From an uncultured Ruminococcus sp. (GTDB lineage Bacteria; Bacillota_A; Clostridia; Oscillospirales; Ruminococcaceae), in NCBI GenBank assembly GCA_900315975.1, contig ONBA01000009.1, positions 10,759-74,758 of the forward strand: a DNA stretch of 64,000 nucleotides, given 5' to 3'. Shown piece by piece: positions 1 through 8,347 of the stretch. The notes below the pieces were generated by a model. It was not told where the DNA came from. It searched no databases and saw only the letters and a program-made list of their open reading frames with translations. Position 1 is the stretch's first letter. Each line of letters begins with the position of its first letter. A program made the position numbers and the translations under genes.

Positions 1-1
1 C

Positions 2-727
2 GGACAGATACGCAGTGAACATGAACGCATTTTCAAGAAATGCGGCGATGTCCCGATAATAGCCTATTTTCAGGCAAATACCAATACGTATGCTCCGGTC
101 TCGGTACTGAGGGAGAAGTTCAACACTGCTCTATCTTTCCCATATATCGCCGGATTATCCATCGGTACACGCGCTGACTGCCTCTCTGATGAGGTTTTAG
201 ACCTGCTTTGCGAACTAAGTGACCGTACAAACCTTACCGTCGAACTCGGTATGCAGACTGTTCATGAACCTACTATCGACCTGATAAACCGGTGCTGTAC
301 GCATGAAGAATTCCTTGAAGGCTATAATAAGCTGAAAAGCCGTGGTATAAGGGTGTGTCTGCACATAATAAACGGACTGCCGCACGAAACTCCCGAAATG
401 ATGACCGAGACCGCAAGGCAGACTGCTAAGCTTGCTCCTGACGGTGTAAAACTGCAAATGCTCCACGTCATTGAGGGTACAAAACTTGCAGAGATGTACA
501 AAAACGGCGATATATCGCTTCTTTCGCGTGACGAATATATAGATGTCATCGTCAGTCAGCTTGAACTTCTTCCGCCTGAAACAGTAATTGAGCGCATAAC
601 CGGTGACGGCGACAAACGTAAACTCATTGCACCGATGTGGAGCGCTGACAAAATTGCCGTCCTTGGCGGAATTGACAAGCGTCTCGCAGACCTTGATACG
701 TGGCAGGGAAGGCTATATAATCTTTAA
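2..727 (+). CDS. Radical SAM protein, TIGR01212/YhcC-like, 3' part
   Basis: The frame is open from the window edge, so the start and the radical SAM cysteine motif lie outside. The visible 241 residues hold the C-terminal half of the barrel, including a stretch reading IAGLSIGTRADCLSDEV and then VELGMQTVHEPTIDLINR. That pattern is characteristic of the YhcC/TIGR01212 radical SAM family, whose reaction is not established. The gene ends at a strong bidirectional hairpin. No partner gene is visible upstream. The family call is fairly secure; a function cannot be given. Confidence 0.85.
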   Translation, partial: GQIRSEHERIFKKCGDVPIIAYFQANTNTYAPVSVLREKFNTALSFPYIAGLSIGTRADCLSDEVLDLLCELSDRTNLTVELGMQTVHEPTIDLINRCCTHEEFLEGYNKLKSRGIRVCLHIINGLPHETPEMMTETARQTAKLAPDGVKLQMLHVIEGTKLAEMYKNGDISLLSRDEYIDVIVSQLELLPPETVIERITGDGDKRKLIAPMWSADKIAVLGGIDKRLADLDTWQGRLYNL

Positions 728-730
728 AAA

Positions 731-764
731 ACAGACGACTGCGGGAATACCCGAAGTCGTCTGT
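731..764. terminator. Bidirectional intrinsic terminator
   Basis: The arms ACAGACGACTGCGGG and CCCGAAGTCGTCTGT pair with a single mismatch around a 4-nt loop. A-rich sequence lies before the hairpin and T-rich sequence after it. It serves the plus-strand radical SAM gene and the minus-strand methyltransferase, which converge here. Confidence 0.85.
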
Positions 765-772
765 TTGCGTTT

Positions 773-1369
773 TTACTTGGAAATTACCGCAATCATACAC
801 GGCATATTGCCTTCAACTATGTGGAATCTGACGTTGTCATATCCGGCATTCCGGAAGAATTCTCTGTAAGATTCCTCGCTGAATTCGCGTGTAAACCGCA
901 GTCCTATCATTTCGAGGAATCTCGCACTTATGCTCAGCTTGCCGCCTTTGTCATTGATATAGGTCGGAATGATGACCTTTCCGCCGGTCTTGCACGCTCT
1001 GCACAGTTCCTTTACGGCAAGCTCAGGCTCATCAAGGAGATGTATGACATTTCCGGCAATCACCTTGTCAAAACTTCCGTCCGGACACTTCAGGTGCATT
1101 ATATCAGCATACCGGAACTTTACATTGTCGTATCCTCGGCAGTTTTTCTCGTTCTGCATCAGCATCTTCTTCGACATATCAGTCGCCACAAGTTTACTGC
1201 AAACCGGTGCGATATACTTCGTTATAGCACCGGTGCCGCTTGCACATTCAAGCACAACATCATCGGACGATATCTCCCCTGTTATCCACTGTCCTGTACC
1301 GCTGTAGACCTTATGGTTTATCAGGTCCTCAAAAAAATCATATAGCGGTGCAACTTTGTCCCAGAACAT
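773..1369 (-). CDS. Class I SAM-dependent methyltransferase
   Basis: A 198-residue Rossmann-fold methyltransferase. Motif I is ECASGTGAIT at residues 41-50, followed by an acidic end to strand 2 (VATDMS) and a motif III-like region with VIHLLDEPE, as in UbiE/Methyltransf_11 proteins. The substrate cannot be told from sequence. The gene starts 12 bp after the P-type ATPase stop, so the two are probably co-transcribed from the ATPase's metal-controlled promoter. That position could mean a role in metal or metalloid handling, but the motifs show nothing specific for arsenite or thiopurine methylation. Confidence 0.8.
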   Translation of the reverse strand: MFWDKVAPLYDFFEDLINHKVYSGTGQWITGEISSDDVVLECASGTGAITKYIAPVCSKLVATDMSKKMLMQNEKNCRGYDNVKFRYADIMHLKCPDGSFDKVIAGNVIHLLDEPELAVKELCRACKTGGKVIIPTYINDKGGKLSISARFLEMIGLRFTREFSEESYREFFRNAGYDNVRFHIVEGNMPCMIAVISK

Positions 1370-1381
1370 TTCAGAACCTCC

Positions 1382-3649
1382 TTACTTGTATTTTTTAGTA
1401 TTGAGTGCGCGGATAGAATTGAGTATCAGAAGCATTGCCGTACCTGAGTCTGCGAATACCGCAAGCCACATATTAGGGTGACCAATAAGTCCAAGCATAA
1501 GGACTGCCGCCTTTACAGCAAGTGCAAAAATAATATTCTCATAAGAAATGCGAAGTGTCTTATCGGCAATACGCTTTGCTGTAACTACCGAATCCGGTTC
1601 ACTGCTAATGAACACCGCATCCGCCGCTTCAAGTGCAAGGTCAGCACCGCTCTGCATAGCTCCGCCTACGTCTGCACCTGCAAGAACGGGTGCATCATTT
1701 ATACCGTCGCCTACAAACATGACAGGTCCGTATTTTTCGCGCAGTCTGCCGAGTTCAGCAAGCTTTTCATCGGGCAGAAGTCCACCCTTTGCTACGTCTA
1801 CTCCAAGCTTGTTTCCGACCTTTTCAGCAGTCTCAGGAACGTCTCCTGTGAACATCGCAGACGCTATTCCCATGTCCCTCAGTGACTTTACAGCTCCCTC
1901 AGACGACTTTTTGACGGTGTCAGATACAAGTATCATGCCTTCGGATTTACCGTCTACAGCGATGTAAACCGCGGTACCGATGACGTCAGCCGATGTCTCG
2001 GGGACGGCAACTTTGTTTTCACTCATCATCTTAATGTTTCCGCATAGCACAATTTTTCCGTCAACTTTTGCTTCAACTCCCCTGCCTGCAATTTCAGAAG
2101 CATTTTCGGGGTCTGAAAGGTGTATATCGTTTTCACGGCAGTATGCCGCAATACTCTCAGCAACAGGGTGAGTTGATATCTGCTCACAGCTTCCGCAGAG
2201 ACGAAGAAGTTCAGTTTTATCGAAGCTTCCGAAGCTGTTGACCTCAGTAACTGAGAAGCTTCCGTCAGTAAGAGTGCCTGTCTTATCAAATGCTACTGCC
2301 TTTACCTTGCCGAGTGCTTCAAGAGAGTTTCCGCCCTTGAAGAGTATACCAAGCTTTGAAGCGGCTCCGATTCCCGAAAAATAGGCAAGCGGAACGCTCA
2401 GTACCAGTGCGCACGGACAGCTGATTACAAGGAATGTAAGTGCCGAATAGATCCATTTCTGCCAGTCACCTGTCAGCAGACTTCCGACTACGGCAGTCAA
2501 TACTGCAACCGCAATGACAAACGGTGTGTACACCTTTGAAAAGCGCGTAATAAAGCGGTCTATCTGTGGCTTTTCAGCGGAAGCGTCCTCGACCGCTCTC
2601 GCAATTTTCGATATCATTGAGTCGTCTGCAACAGCTTCTGCTCTCAGCTCAAATGCACTCGAAATGTTGATACAGCCGGAAAATATACGGTCGCCCTCGT
2701 TCACAGTAACAGGCACAGGCTCGCCGTTTACAGCTGATGTGTCTATTCTCGAACTTCCCGATGCTACAACTCCGTCAACAGCAATACGCTCGCCGACCTT
2801 TATTCTAAGAATGTCGCCGACCTCGATATCGTCTGCATCTATTCTTACAAACTCGCCGTCACGAAGTACGTCCGCCTCATCTACGCGAAGCTCCGCTACA
2901 TCTGTGATAGCCTTACGGCTTTTCGCTACTGCGATGTCCTCGAACATTTCACCAATACGGAAGAACAGCACAACTCCGACTGCTTCCGCGTACTCACCGA
3001 GTGCAAAAGCTCCGAGCGTCGCAATAGTCATGAGGAAGTTCTCGTCAAAGAAGTTTCCGGCAAGTATATTCTTGACCGTTGCTTTAAGAACATTCAGTCC
3101 AAGAATAAAATATGCCGCGACGTAAAGAGCAATTGCAAGCGGCAGAAGTCCCGTCAGGTGATGTACCGCAACCGCCGCCGCAAAAAATACGACTCCGGCT
3201 ATAAGCGGAATAAACTCAGCCTTTTCACTGCTATGCTCGTGATGATGTTCGTGTGCGTGGTCGTGTCCGCACTCACAGTGCTCTCCGTGGTGATGTTCAT
3301 GCTCGTGGTCGTGTCCGCACTCGCAGTGCTCTCCGTGGTGATGTTCATGCTCATGGTCATGTCCGCAATCGCAGTGCTCTCCGTGGTGGTGACCATGTTC
3401 ATGACTATGTTCATGGTGCTTATGCTTTTTCGAGTCCGCCGGAACTATCTCAACACCCGGCTCTATCGAGTTCGCAATACTGTTCATCTTCGCAAGAACT
3501 TCTTCACTGCACTCGCCTTTTACCTTGATTTTTCTCATCGGGAAATTCAGTACCGCCGACTCTATTCCCTCAAGCTTATTTATAGCTTCCTCTATCTTGC
3601 CGCCGCAGTGCGCACAGCCGAGGTTGCGGATTTCAAAAGTTTTTTCCAT
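1382..3649 (-). CDS. Zn/Cd/Pb-type P1B heavy-metal-exporting ATPase
   Basis: A 755-residue membrane pump that exports divalent soft metals using ATP. An N-terminal heavy-metal-associated domain has GCAHC (Cys12, Cys15). A His/Cys-rich repeat follows (about residues 76-141), then eight predicted membrane helices. CPC in the sixth helix lies near residues 411-413, DKTGT near 455-459 and GDGIND further on. The last helices carry the Lys and Asp-Ser-Gly typical of the P1B-2 (Zn, Cd, Pb) group. The actuator loop reads NGEP where TGEP is usual. The start is the ATG at 3649, seven bases after AAGGAGG; the reading frame extends six codons further but lacks a site there. Expression is probably under the palindromic operator at 3666-3693. 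No repressor gene lies beside it. Confidence 0.95.
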   Translation of the reverse strand: MEKTFEIRNLGCAHCGGKIEEAINKLEGIESAVLNFPMRKIKVKGECSEEVLAKMNSIANSIEPGVEIVPADSKKHKHHEHSHEHGHHHGEHCDCGHDHEHEHHHGEHCECGHDHEHEHHHGEHCECGHDHAHEHHHEHSSEKAEFIPLIAGVVFFAAAVAVHHLTGLLPLAIALYVAAYFILGLNVLKATVKNILAGNFFDENFLMTIATLGAFALGEYAEAVGVVLFFRIGEMFEDIAVAKSRKAITDVAELRVDEADVLRDGEFVRIDADDIEVGDILRIKVGERIAVDGVVASGSSRIDTSAVNGEPVPVTVNEGDRIFSGCINISSAFELRAEAVADDSMISKIARAVEDASAEKPQIDRFITRFSKVYTPFVIAVAVLTAVVGSLLTGDWQKWIYSALTFLVISCPCALVLSVPLAYFSGIGAASKLGILFKGGNSLEALGKVKAVAFDKTGTLTDGSFSVTEVNSFGSFDKTELLRLCGSCEQISTHPVAESIAAYCRENDIHLSDPENASEIAGRGVEAKVDGKIVLCGNIKMMSENKVAVPETSADVIGTAVYIAVDGKSEGMILVSDTVKKSSEGAVKSLRDMGIASAMFTGDVPETAEKVGNKLGVDVAKGGLLPDEKLAELGRLREKYGPVMFVGDGINDAPVLAGADVGGAMQSGADLALEAADAVFISSEPDSVVTAKRIADKTLRISYENIIFALAVKAAVLMLGLIGHPNMWLAVFADSGTAMLLILNSIRALNTKKYK
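3233..3403 (-). repeat. Three 48-bp tandem repeats coding for a His/Cys-rich metal-binding stretch
   Basis: Inside the ATPase gene, three in-frame 48-bp units occupy 3260-3403, each encoding a 16-residue unit such as HEHEHHHGEHCECGHD. A partial fourth (HAHEHHHEH) reaches 3233. Units two and three are identical at protein level and almost identical in DNA. The stretch lies between the metal-binding domain and the first membrane helix, so it is probably cytoplasmic and could buffer or deliver zinc-like ions. Copy number should vary by slippage between strains. Confidence 0.9.
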
Positions 3650-3665
3650 ATGTTCAGCCTCCTTC

Positions 3666-3693
3666 AAACATATGAACAGTTGTTCATATGTTT
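3666..3693. promoter_or_regulatory. ArsR/SmtB-type metal-sensor operator (perfect 13-2-13 palindrome)
   Basis: The arm AAACATATGAACA is followed by GT and then its exact reverse complement TGTTCATATGTTT. This matches the ATATGAACA-N2-TGTTCATAT consensus bound by SmtB, CzrA and related zinc or cadmium sensors. It lies just downstream of the ATPase -10 box, over the expected transcription start, and overlaps no coding sequence. A further half-site (GAACATATGA) sits between the -35 and -10 boxes. The family assignment rests on the operator consensus; the repressor itself is not in the window. Confidence 0.8.
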
Positions 3694-3722
3694 ATGATAT
3701 CATATGTTCAGGCATTTGTCAA
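3694..3722 (-). promoter_or_regulatory. Promoter of the metal ATPase operon
   Basis: On the minus strand, TTGACA (3722-3717) and TATCAT (3699-3694) are 17 bp apart. The palindromic operator begins one base downstream of the -10 box, so bound repressor would block initiation. Confidence 0.75.
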
Positions 3723-3749
3723 TAGTATGACGAAAAAAATTTCAAAAAA

Positions 3750-3775
3750 TCGACCCGGAAACAGTTCCGGGCCGA
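3750..3775 (-). terminator. Intrinsic terminator after the GNAT gene
   Basis: A GC-rich stem pairs CCCGGAA with TTCCGGG, extended by three outer pairs across one mismatch. On the minus strand it is followed by a T-rich tract (the A-rich 3731-3749). It closes the operon ending at 3785 and insulates the ATPase promoter. Confidence 0.8.
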
Positions 3776-3784
3776 TGATACATA

Positions 3785-4201
3785 TTATTCGGGCTTAATA
3801 TAGAGTTTCAAACGCTGTGCTTCGTTGGAATCAAATCCGAACTTTTCGTAAAACGATATCTTGTCCGGCATAGCACAAAGCTCAACAAAAATTTCCGTTC
3901 CACTGACTCCATTCTCTTCAATGAACTTCAGCAGTTCCGTTATAAGCATACGACCGATACCTTTGCCCTGATATTCGGGTCTTACAATAACATCTTTGAT
4001 ATAGTAATCAAGTCCCATATCCCCTATCATTCTTGCCATTGCAACTATAGTATCGCCGTCAAATACGGATACGCGGAAAAGAGTATGCTCCATTGCGAGT
4101 TTTGTCTGTTCTAAAGTTGGACCCTGACCCCAGACAGTCTCCCATAGTAAAATAAACTCTTCCGCAGTCAGTTCGTTATATTTTACAGTATACTTACTCA
4201 T
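3785..4201 (-). CDS. GNAT-family N-acetyltransferase
   Basis: A 138-residue single-domain acetyltransferase. The acetyl-CoA pyrophosphate loop is RPEYQGKGIGRML at residues 74-86, and a final strand and helix (FYEKFGFD) close the GNAT fold. The acceptor is unknown. It starts 29 bp after the GIY-YIG/GNAT gene and ends at a terminator, so it is probably the last gene of the operon with tex. Confidence 0.85.
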   Translation of the reverse strand: MSKYTVKYNELTAEEFILLWETVWGQGPTLEQTKLAMEHTLFRVSVFDGDTIVAMARMIGDMGLDYYIKDVIVRPEYQGKGIGRMLITELLKFIEENGVSGTEIFVELCAMPDKISFYEKFGFDSNEAQRLKLYIKPE

Positions 4202-4230
4202 ATTGTAACACTCTCCTTACAATTAAGCCG

Positions 4231-5007
4231 TCAGTGAAGCTTTATCTCAAGGTATCCGCAAGTAAATGGGAAAAAGTCAAATTTCCGGGTACCGGTGTGG
4301 ATAAAGCCATGCTTTTCGTACCACTGCCGCAGCACGGTATTTTCCTCGACTATGCTGAGTTTCATAAGTGTGCATCCAAGTAATTTCGCCCTCGAAAGCG
4401 CGTCACTGAGCAGAGCGTCGCCTGCCCCTTTATGTCTGTATTCCGGCAGTACACACAGACTTCCGAGTTCACATTCATCGCCGCTGACGAGAAGATTATA
4501 GTAACCGACAAGCTTGCCGCCTTCGTAATAGCCGTACATCGGACGGTGCTGTTCATCTCGCCACTGAACTATCTTCGCTTCATCAACAGCAAAGGCAGTG
4601 AAAAGAGGGGCATTTTCTTGTGTAAAGCCGAATTCGTCGGCAACAGTCATGAAGCTTTCTCTGATAACCCGGACACATTCGGAAACATCGTCAAGTCCGA
4701 TTTCTCTGATCATATTTGCCTCCATAGTCATATCCGGGAAAGGTATGCCGCGGGGAGCTGATTCTCCGCATATAAGCGCGATTTTCTGAGGTCGGCGCAG
4801 CTTCTTTAACGCATATTCAAGCTTTGAAGCGGCACTCCTGTCAGGACATTTCCACACAGCTTCTATCCTCTCAGGACGGTGCGAACGTGTATATTTTGCA
4901 CCATTCGCAGCCTCGCCGGAGTGTTCACGAAAACGACGCTCTATATCGGTCGTGATACCGGTATAGAGCGTGTCGTCCTTGCATCGTATAATGTATACGA
5001 AGTACAT
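4231..5007 (-). CDS. GIY-YIG nuclease domain fused to a GNAT acetyltransferase
   Basis: A 258-residue two-domain protein. Residues 1-80 form a UvrC/YhbQ-like GIY-YIG domain: VYI (4-6), YTG (15-17) and the DIERRFREHS helix with its conserved Arg. Residues from about 99 form a GNAT domain (MIREIGLDDVSECVRVI, acetyl-CoA loop LPEYRHKGAGDALL near residue 190, NTVLRQWYEKHGF at the end). The linker is short and there is no stop between the domains. Each domain is common alone, the first as a structure-selective or degenerate nuclease. The start codon overlaps the tex stop by one base (TAATG), so translation is probably coupled. Confidence 0.85.
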   Translation of the reverse strand: MYFVYIIRCKDDTLYTGITTDIERRFREHSGEAANGAKYTRSHRPERIEAVWKCPDRSAASKLEYALKKLRRPQKIALICGESAPRGIPFPDMTMEANMIREIGLDDVSECVRVIRESFMTVADEFGFTQENAPLFTAFAVDEAKIVQWRDEQHRPMYGYYEGGKLVGYYNLLVSGDECELGSLCVLPEYRHKGAGDALLSDALSRAKLLGCTLMKLSIVEENTVLRQWYEKHGFIHTGTRKFDFFPFTCGYLEIKLH

Positions 5008-7280
5008 TACTTCTGCTTTATACGGAATGCACTGTTGTGAATCTTATTTGCGTCAAACCCCTTGTTTTCGCGTTTTTCACGCTTCGGACGAGGTTTACGC
5101 TGCTGCTTTTTCTCTTCTTCGTCGTTGAGGCGCATTGTCAGGGAGATTCTGTTTCGCTTGAGGTCAACATCAAGCACTCTTACCTTTACGACCTCGCCAA
5201 CCTTTACAGCTTCAAGCGGGTGCTTGATGTATCTGCTGCAAATCTGCGAAACATGGACAAGACCGTCCTCATGTACACCGATATCTACGAATGCACCGAA
5301 ATCAATGATGTTTCTGACAGTACCAACAAGCTCCATACCGGGTTTGAGGTCCTTGATATCCATAACATCGCCGCTTCTGAGGAGCGGAGGCGGAAGCTCG
5401 TCACGGAGGTCGCGTCCGGGCTTTTTAAGTTCGCCTATAATATCAGTAAGAGTAGGAACACCTATACCGAGCTTTTCGCTTATCTTTTCGATTCCCTCAC
5501 TCTCAGCTTTTTCAGAGATTCCCGACGCACCGCCGCTTGAAACATCAGCGAGAGTGAATCCGCACTCTGAAAGAAGTGACGAAGCTGCCGCATAACTCTC
5601 TGGGTGAACTGATGTGTTGTCGAGAGGATTCTTTCCGTCGCGTACTCTGAGGAATCCGGCGCACTGCTCAAATGCCTTTTTGCCGAGTTTCGGAACCTTG
5701 AGAAGTTCCTTGCGGTCGGTAAATACGCCATTCTCGTCGCGGTACGCAACGATATTCTTGGCAACGGCTGCGTTTATACCTGATATATACGAAAGAAGTG
5801 AATATGATGCAGTATTGAGGTCAACTCCGACCGAGTTAACGCAGTCCTCAACTACACCTGTGAGTGCCTCACTCATTCTTGCCTGCGGCATATCGTGCTG
5901 ATACTGTCCTACACCGATTGCCTTCGGGTCGATTTTTACAAGCTCAGCAAGGGGGTCCTGAAGACGGCGTGCGATAGATATTGCACCTCTTATGGAAACA
6001 TCGAAGTCCGGGAACTCCTTTGCAGCAGTCTCGGAAGCAGAGTAAACTGATGCACCTGCCTCGCTTACTACCATGTAGCTTACTTCCTGCGGGATTTCTT
6101 TGAGTATATCGGCAACGAAAGTCTCAGTCTCGCGTGAAGCTGTACCGTTACCGATAGAAATAACGTTTACATTGTATTTCTCGATGAACTTCTTTACGAT
6201 GCGCTTTGCTTCTTCTACTCTTGATGCAGACGCAGATTCTCTTACCGGGTAGATTATAGCATGGTCGAGCACCTTGCCTGTACCGTCGATAACAGCAGTC
6301 TTGCAGCCGTGAGCGTAACCGGGGTCAAGGCCGAGCACTACACTGCTCTTCATAGGCGGCTGCATGAGCATCTGACGAAGATTAGACGCAAAAACCTTGA
6401 TTGAAGCTTCTGCTGCCTTAGCGGTCATGTCAGAACGTACTTCTCTCTCAATAGACGGGAAAATCAGGCGCTTATAGCTGTCGGAAGCCGCAGCACGCAC
6501 AAGTTCTCCGCAGGCATTGTTTGCCTTTACATATTTGCCGAAAATGATATCAGTTGCAAGACTTTCATCAAGTGTAAGGCTGACTTTAAGCTTGCCCTCC
6601 TTTTCACCTCTGTCGAGTGCGAGAACACGGTGGTCAGCCACCTTAGGAACAGGCTCGCTGTATTCGTAATAGTTCATGTACACTGTCTCTTCCTCGGGGT
6701 CGGCAGCCTTTGAGGTCATCTCACCCTTTTCGCCTGCAAGTGCACGGAGTTTCTTTCTGATATCGGCATCGTCGGAGATATCCTCAGCGATGATGTCCAT
6801 AGCTCCCTGAATCGCAGTCTGAACGTCGGCAACTTCCTTCTCCTCGTTAACGAAGTCTTCGGCAGCCTTCTCAGGTTCTGTAGAATTATCCTGAGCGAGA
6901 ATGAGTTCAGCAAGCGGTTCGAGACCTTTTTCACGGGCGATACTTGCTCTTGTTCTTCTCTTAGGCTTGAACGGACGGTAGATGTCCTCAACCTCGACAA
7001 GTGTCATTGCGGCACTGATAGCGTTTTCTATCTCGGGAGTCATCTTCTCCTGCTCCGTGATAGAATTTGTGACTTCCTGCTTGCGCTTTTCAAGATTACG
7101 AAGGTACATGAGTCTGTCATAGAGCTCACGGAGTATCGTATCATCGAGAGAGCCTGTAAGCTCCTTACGATAACGCGCAATGAACGGGATAGTCTTGTCA
7201 TCGTCGATAAGTTCGACGGTGTTGTCCACCTGTTCCTGTCTGAGTCCGAATTCGTTTGCAAGGGTCTTGTTGATATCCAT
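5007..7280 (-). CDS. tex: Tex-family S1 RNA-binding protein
   Basis: A 757-residue cytoplasmic nucleic-acid-binding protein. The order is Tex N-terminal helical region (FIARYRKELTGSLDD near residue 35), YqgF RNase H-like domain (VVLGLDPGYAHGCKTAVID, roughly residue 320), helix-hairpin-helix pair (SGINAAVAKNIVAYRDENG), and a C-terminal S1 domain (GTVRNIIDFGAFVDIG, VHEDGLVHVSQI). A basic Lys/Arg-rich tail follows. Length and order match Tex from other bacteria. The role is in transcription or RNA metabolism, with little settled mechanism. It lies 41 bp behind the hydrolase gene and overlaps the GIY-YIG fusion gene by one base. Confidence 0.95.
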   Translation of the reverse strand: MDINKTLANEFGLRQEQVDNTVELIDDDKTIPFIARYRKELTGSLDDTILRELYDRLMYLRNLEKRKQEVTNSITEQEKMTPEIENAISAAMTLVEVEDIYRPFKPKRRTRASIAREKGLEPLAELILAQDNSTEPEKAAEDFVNEEKEVADVQTAIQGAMDIIAEDISDDADIRKKLRALAGEKGEMTSKAADPEEETVYMNYYEYSEPVPKVADHRVLALDRGEKEGKLKVSLTLDESLATDIIFGKYVKANNACGELVRAAASDSYKRLIFPSIEREVRSDMTAKAAEASIKVFASNLRQMLMQPPMKSSVVLGLDPGYAHGCKTAVIDGTGKVLDHAIIYPVRESASASRVEEAKRIVKKFIEKYNVNVISIGNGTASRETETFVADILKEIPQEVSYMVVSEAGASVYSASETAAKEFPDFDVSIRGAISIARRLQDPLAELVKIDPKAIGVGQYQHDMPQARMSEALTGVVEDCVNSVGVDLNTASYSLLSYISGINAAVAKNIVAYRDENGVFTDRKELLKVPKLGKKAFEQCAGFLRVRDGKNPLDNTSVHPESYAAASSLLSECGFTLADVSSGGASGISEKAESEGIEKISEKLGIGVPTLTDIIGELKKPGRDLRDELPPPLLRSGDVMDIKDLKPGMELVGTVRNIIDFGAFVDIGVHEDGLVHVSQICSRYIKHPLEAVKVGEVVKVRVLDVDLKRNRISLTMRLNDEEEKKQQRKPRPKREKRENKGFDANKIHNSAFRIKQK

Positions 7281-7321
7281 GTGTTTGATTATCCTTTCTC
7301 TGCTGTTTCACGCGCCGTAAC

Positions 7322-8269
7322 TCAGAACCACGGATTCGGGTTCTTCATACGGTCGAGCCATGAATACAGCGACTTTGCTATGTCTTTATAAACGTTCTGC
7401 TCGTTTTTCTCGAACAGAACGAGGTGACGCATATTGTCAAATAAGCGGTGCGAAACGCTCTCGTAGCCGACATCGTCGAGCAGTAGCAGATTCTTCATGA
7501 ATCTGTGCTCCGATATCAGACAAGGGTCATCGCGTCCGGAAATAAAGCGTATCGGCAGACCGGGATTAACGTCGTTCCAGCCGTTTTTACTGTTTGCTTC
7601 GCGGAGAAGGTGCATATAACCCTCCCAGCCGTTTATAGTGTAATTGAAATTACAGAGCGGGTCGTCATTCATCTCGCTGACAACGTCTTTCCTGCTGCAC
7701 AGCCATGAACGCGGTTCGCTTCCTGCACGGAAAGTTTTTTCCATTGCGTTATATACCTTTTCGCTTCTTTCACGGCTCTTGAGTCCACTCGCCATAGCTG
7801 AGCGGAGATTCCAGTAAAACCGTGTAAAAAAGCTGTAACACGGAGTTCCGAGGAGAATAACTCCGTTAAGTCCGGAAGAATCGTCTTTCAGCATACAGCG
7901 CACACCGAGTGAACCCATGCCCTCACCTATCATAAAATAAGGAAGGTCGGGATAGGCATCGTGTATAGACTTTTTAAGCTGTACGATATCGTCAACAAAG
8001 CCTTTTCCGCCGTTTCTGAACATGAATCCTAAATCATCAGGCGTACATATACTCTTTCCGTGACCGCGATTATCATGTATAACCGTCATGAATCCCTCGC
8101 CTGCAAGGTAATCCATAAAGTCGAAGTAGCGTTCTTTATGCTCAAACATACCGTGAACTATCTGAACTATGCCATTTATGTTTCCTGAGGGTTTGGCTAT
8201 AAGCGCAGAGACATTCAGGCTGTCGAAACCGGAAGTGAATACAAATTCCCGGGCATCAGCATTCAGCAT
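7322..8269 (-). CDS. Alpha/beta hydrolase (S33/monoglyceride-lipase type) lacking the nucleophilic Ser
   Basis: A 315-residue Hydrolase_4-type protein. The oxyanion region is VQIVHGMFEHKERY, then HDNRGHGKS, typical of monoacylglycerol-lipase-like enzymes. The nucleophile elbow, normally GHSMGS, reads GEGMGS (115-120), so position 117 is Gly. The Asp (GRDDP, 247-248) and His (MRHLVLFE, His282) sites are kept. The DNA at this point (GGT GAG GGC ATG GGT) leaves no doubt about the reading. The protein may be a pseudo-enzyme or use another residue. The start at 8269 has AGGAGG seven bases upstream; the frame extends 14 codons further without such a site. It probably leads the tex operon. Confidence 0.85.
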   Translation of the reverse strand: MLNADAREFVFTSGFDSLNVSALIAKPSGNINGIVQIVHGMFEHKERYFDFMDYLAGEGFMTVIHDNRGHGKSICTPDDLGFMFRNGGKGFVDDIVQLKKSIHDAYPDLPYFMIGEGMGSLGVRCMLKDDSSGLNGVILLGTPCYSFFTRFYWNLRSAMASGLKSRERSEKVYNAMEKTFRAGSEPRSWLCSRKDVVSEMNDDPLCNFNYTINGWEGYMHLLREANSKNGWNDVNPGLPIRFISGRDDPCLISEHRFMKNLLLLDDVGYESVSHRLFDNMRHLVLFEKNEQNVYKDIAKSLYSWLDRMKNPNPWF

Positions 8270-8301
8270 GGCAATACCTCCTGTCGGTAAGTTATATATA
8301 C

Positions 8302-8330
8302 ATTTTACCACATTTTGCCTGAAAAATCAA
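8302..8330 (-). promoter_or_regulatory. Promoter of the hydrolase-tex operon
   Basis: On the minus strand TTGATT (8330-8325) and TAAAAT (8307-8302) are 17 bp apart, about 30 bp before the start codon. Confidence 0.55.
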
Positions 8331-8347
8331 GAGTTTAGTCATATAAA

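Noticed and set aside
2514..3125. Plus-strand frame of 203 codons, Ser/Thr-rich, inside the ATPase gene
   Set aside because: Composition follows from reversed codons of the ATPase; no start signals.
3233..3403. 48-bp direct repeats as a possible CRISPR array
   Set aside because: The units are contiguous without spacers and are in frame with a His-rich protein stretch.
3158..3697. Long plus-strand frame of 179 codons rich in Val, Met and Leu, opposite the ATPase start
   Set aside because: It is the complement of the His-rich repeat and has no ribosome site; the minus-strand protein has clear domains.
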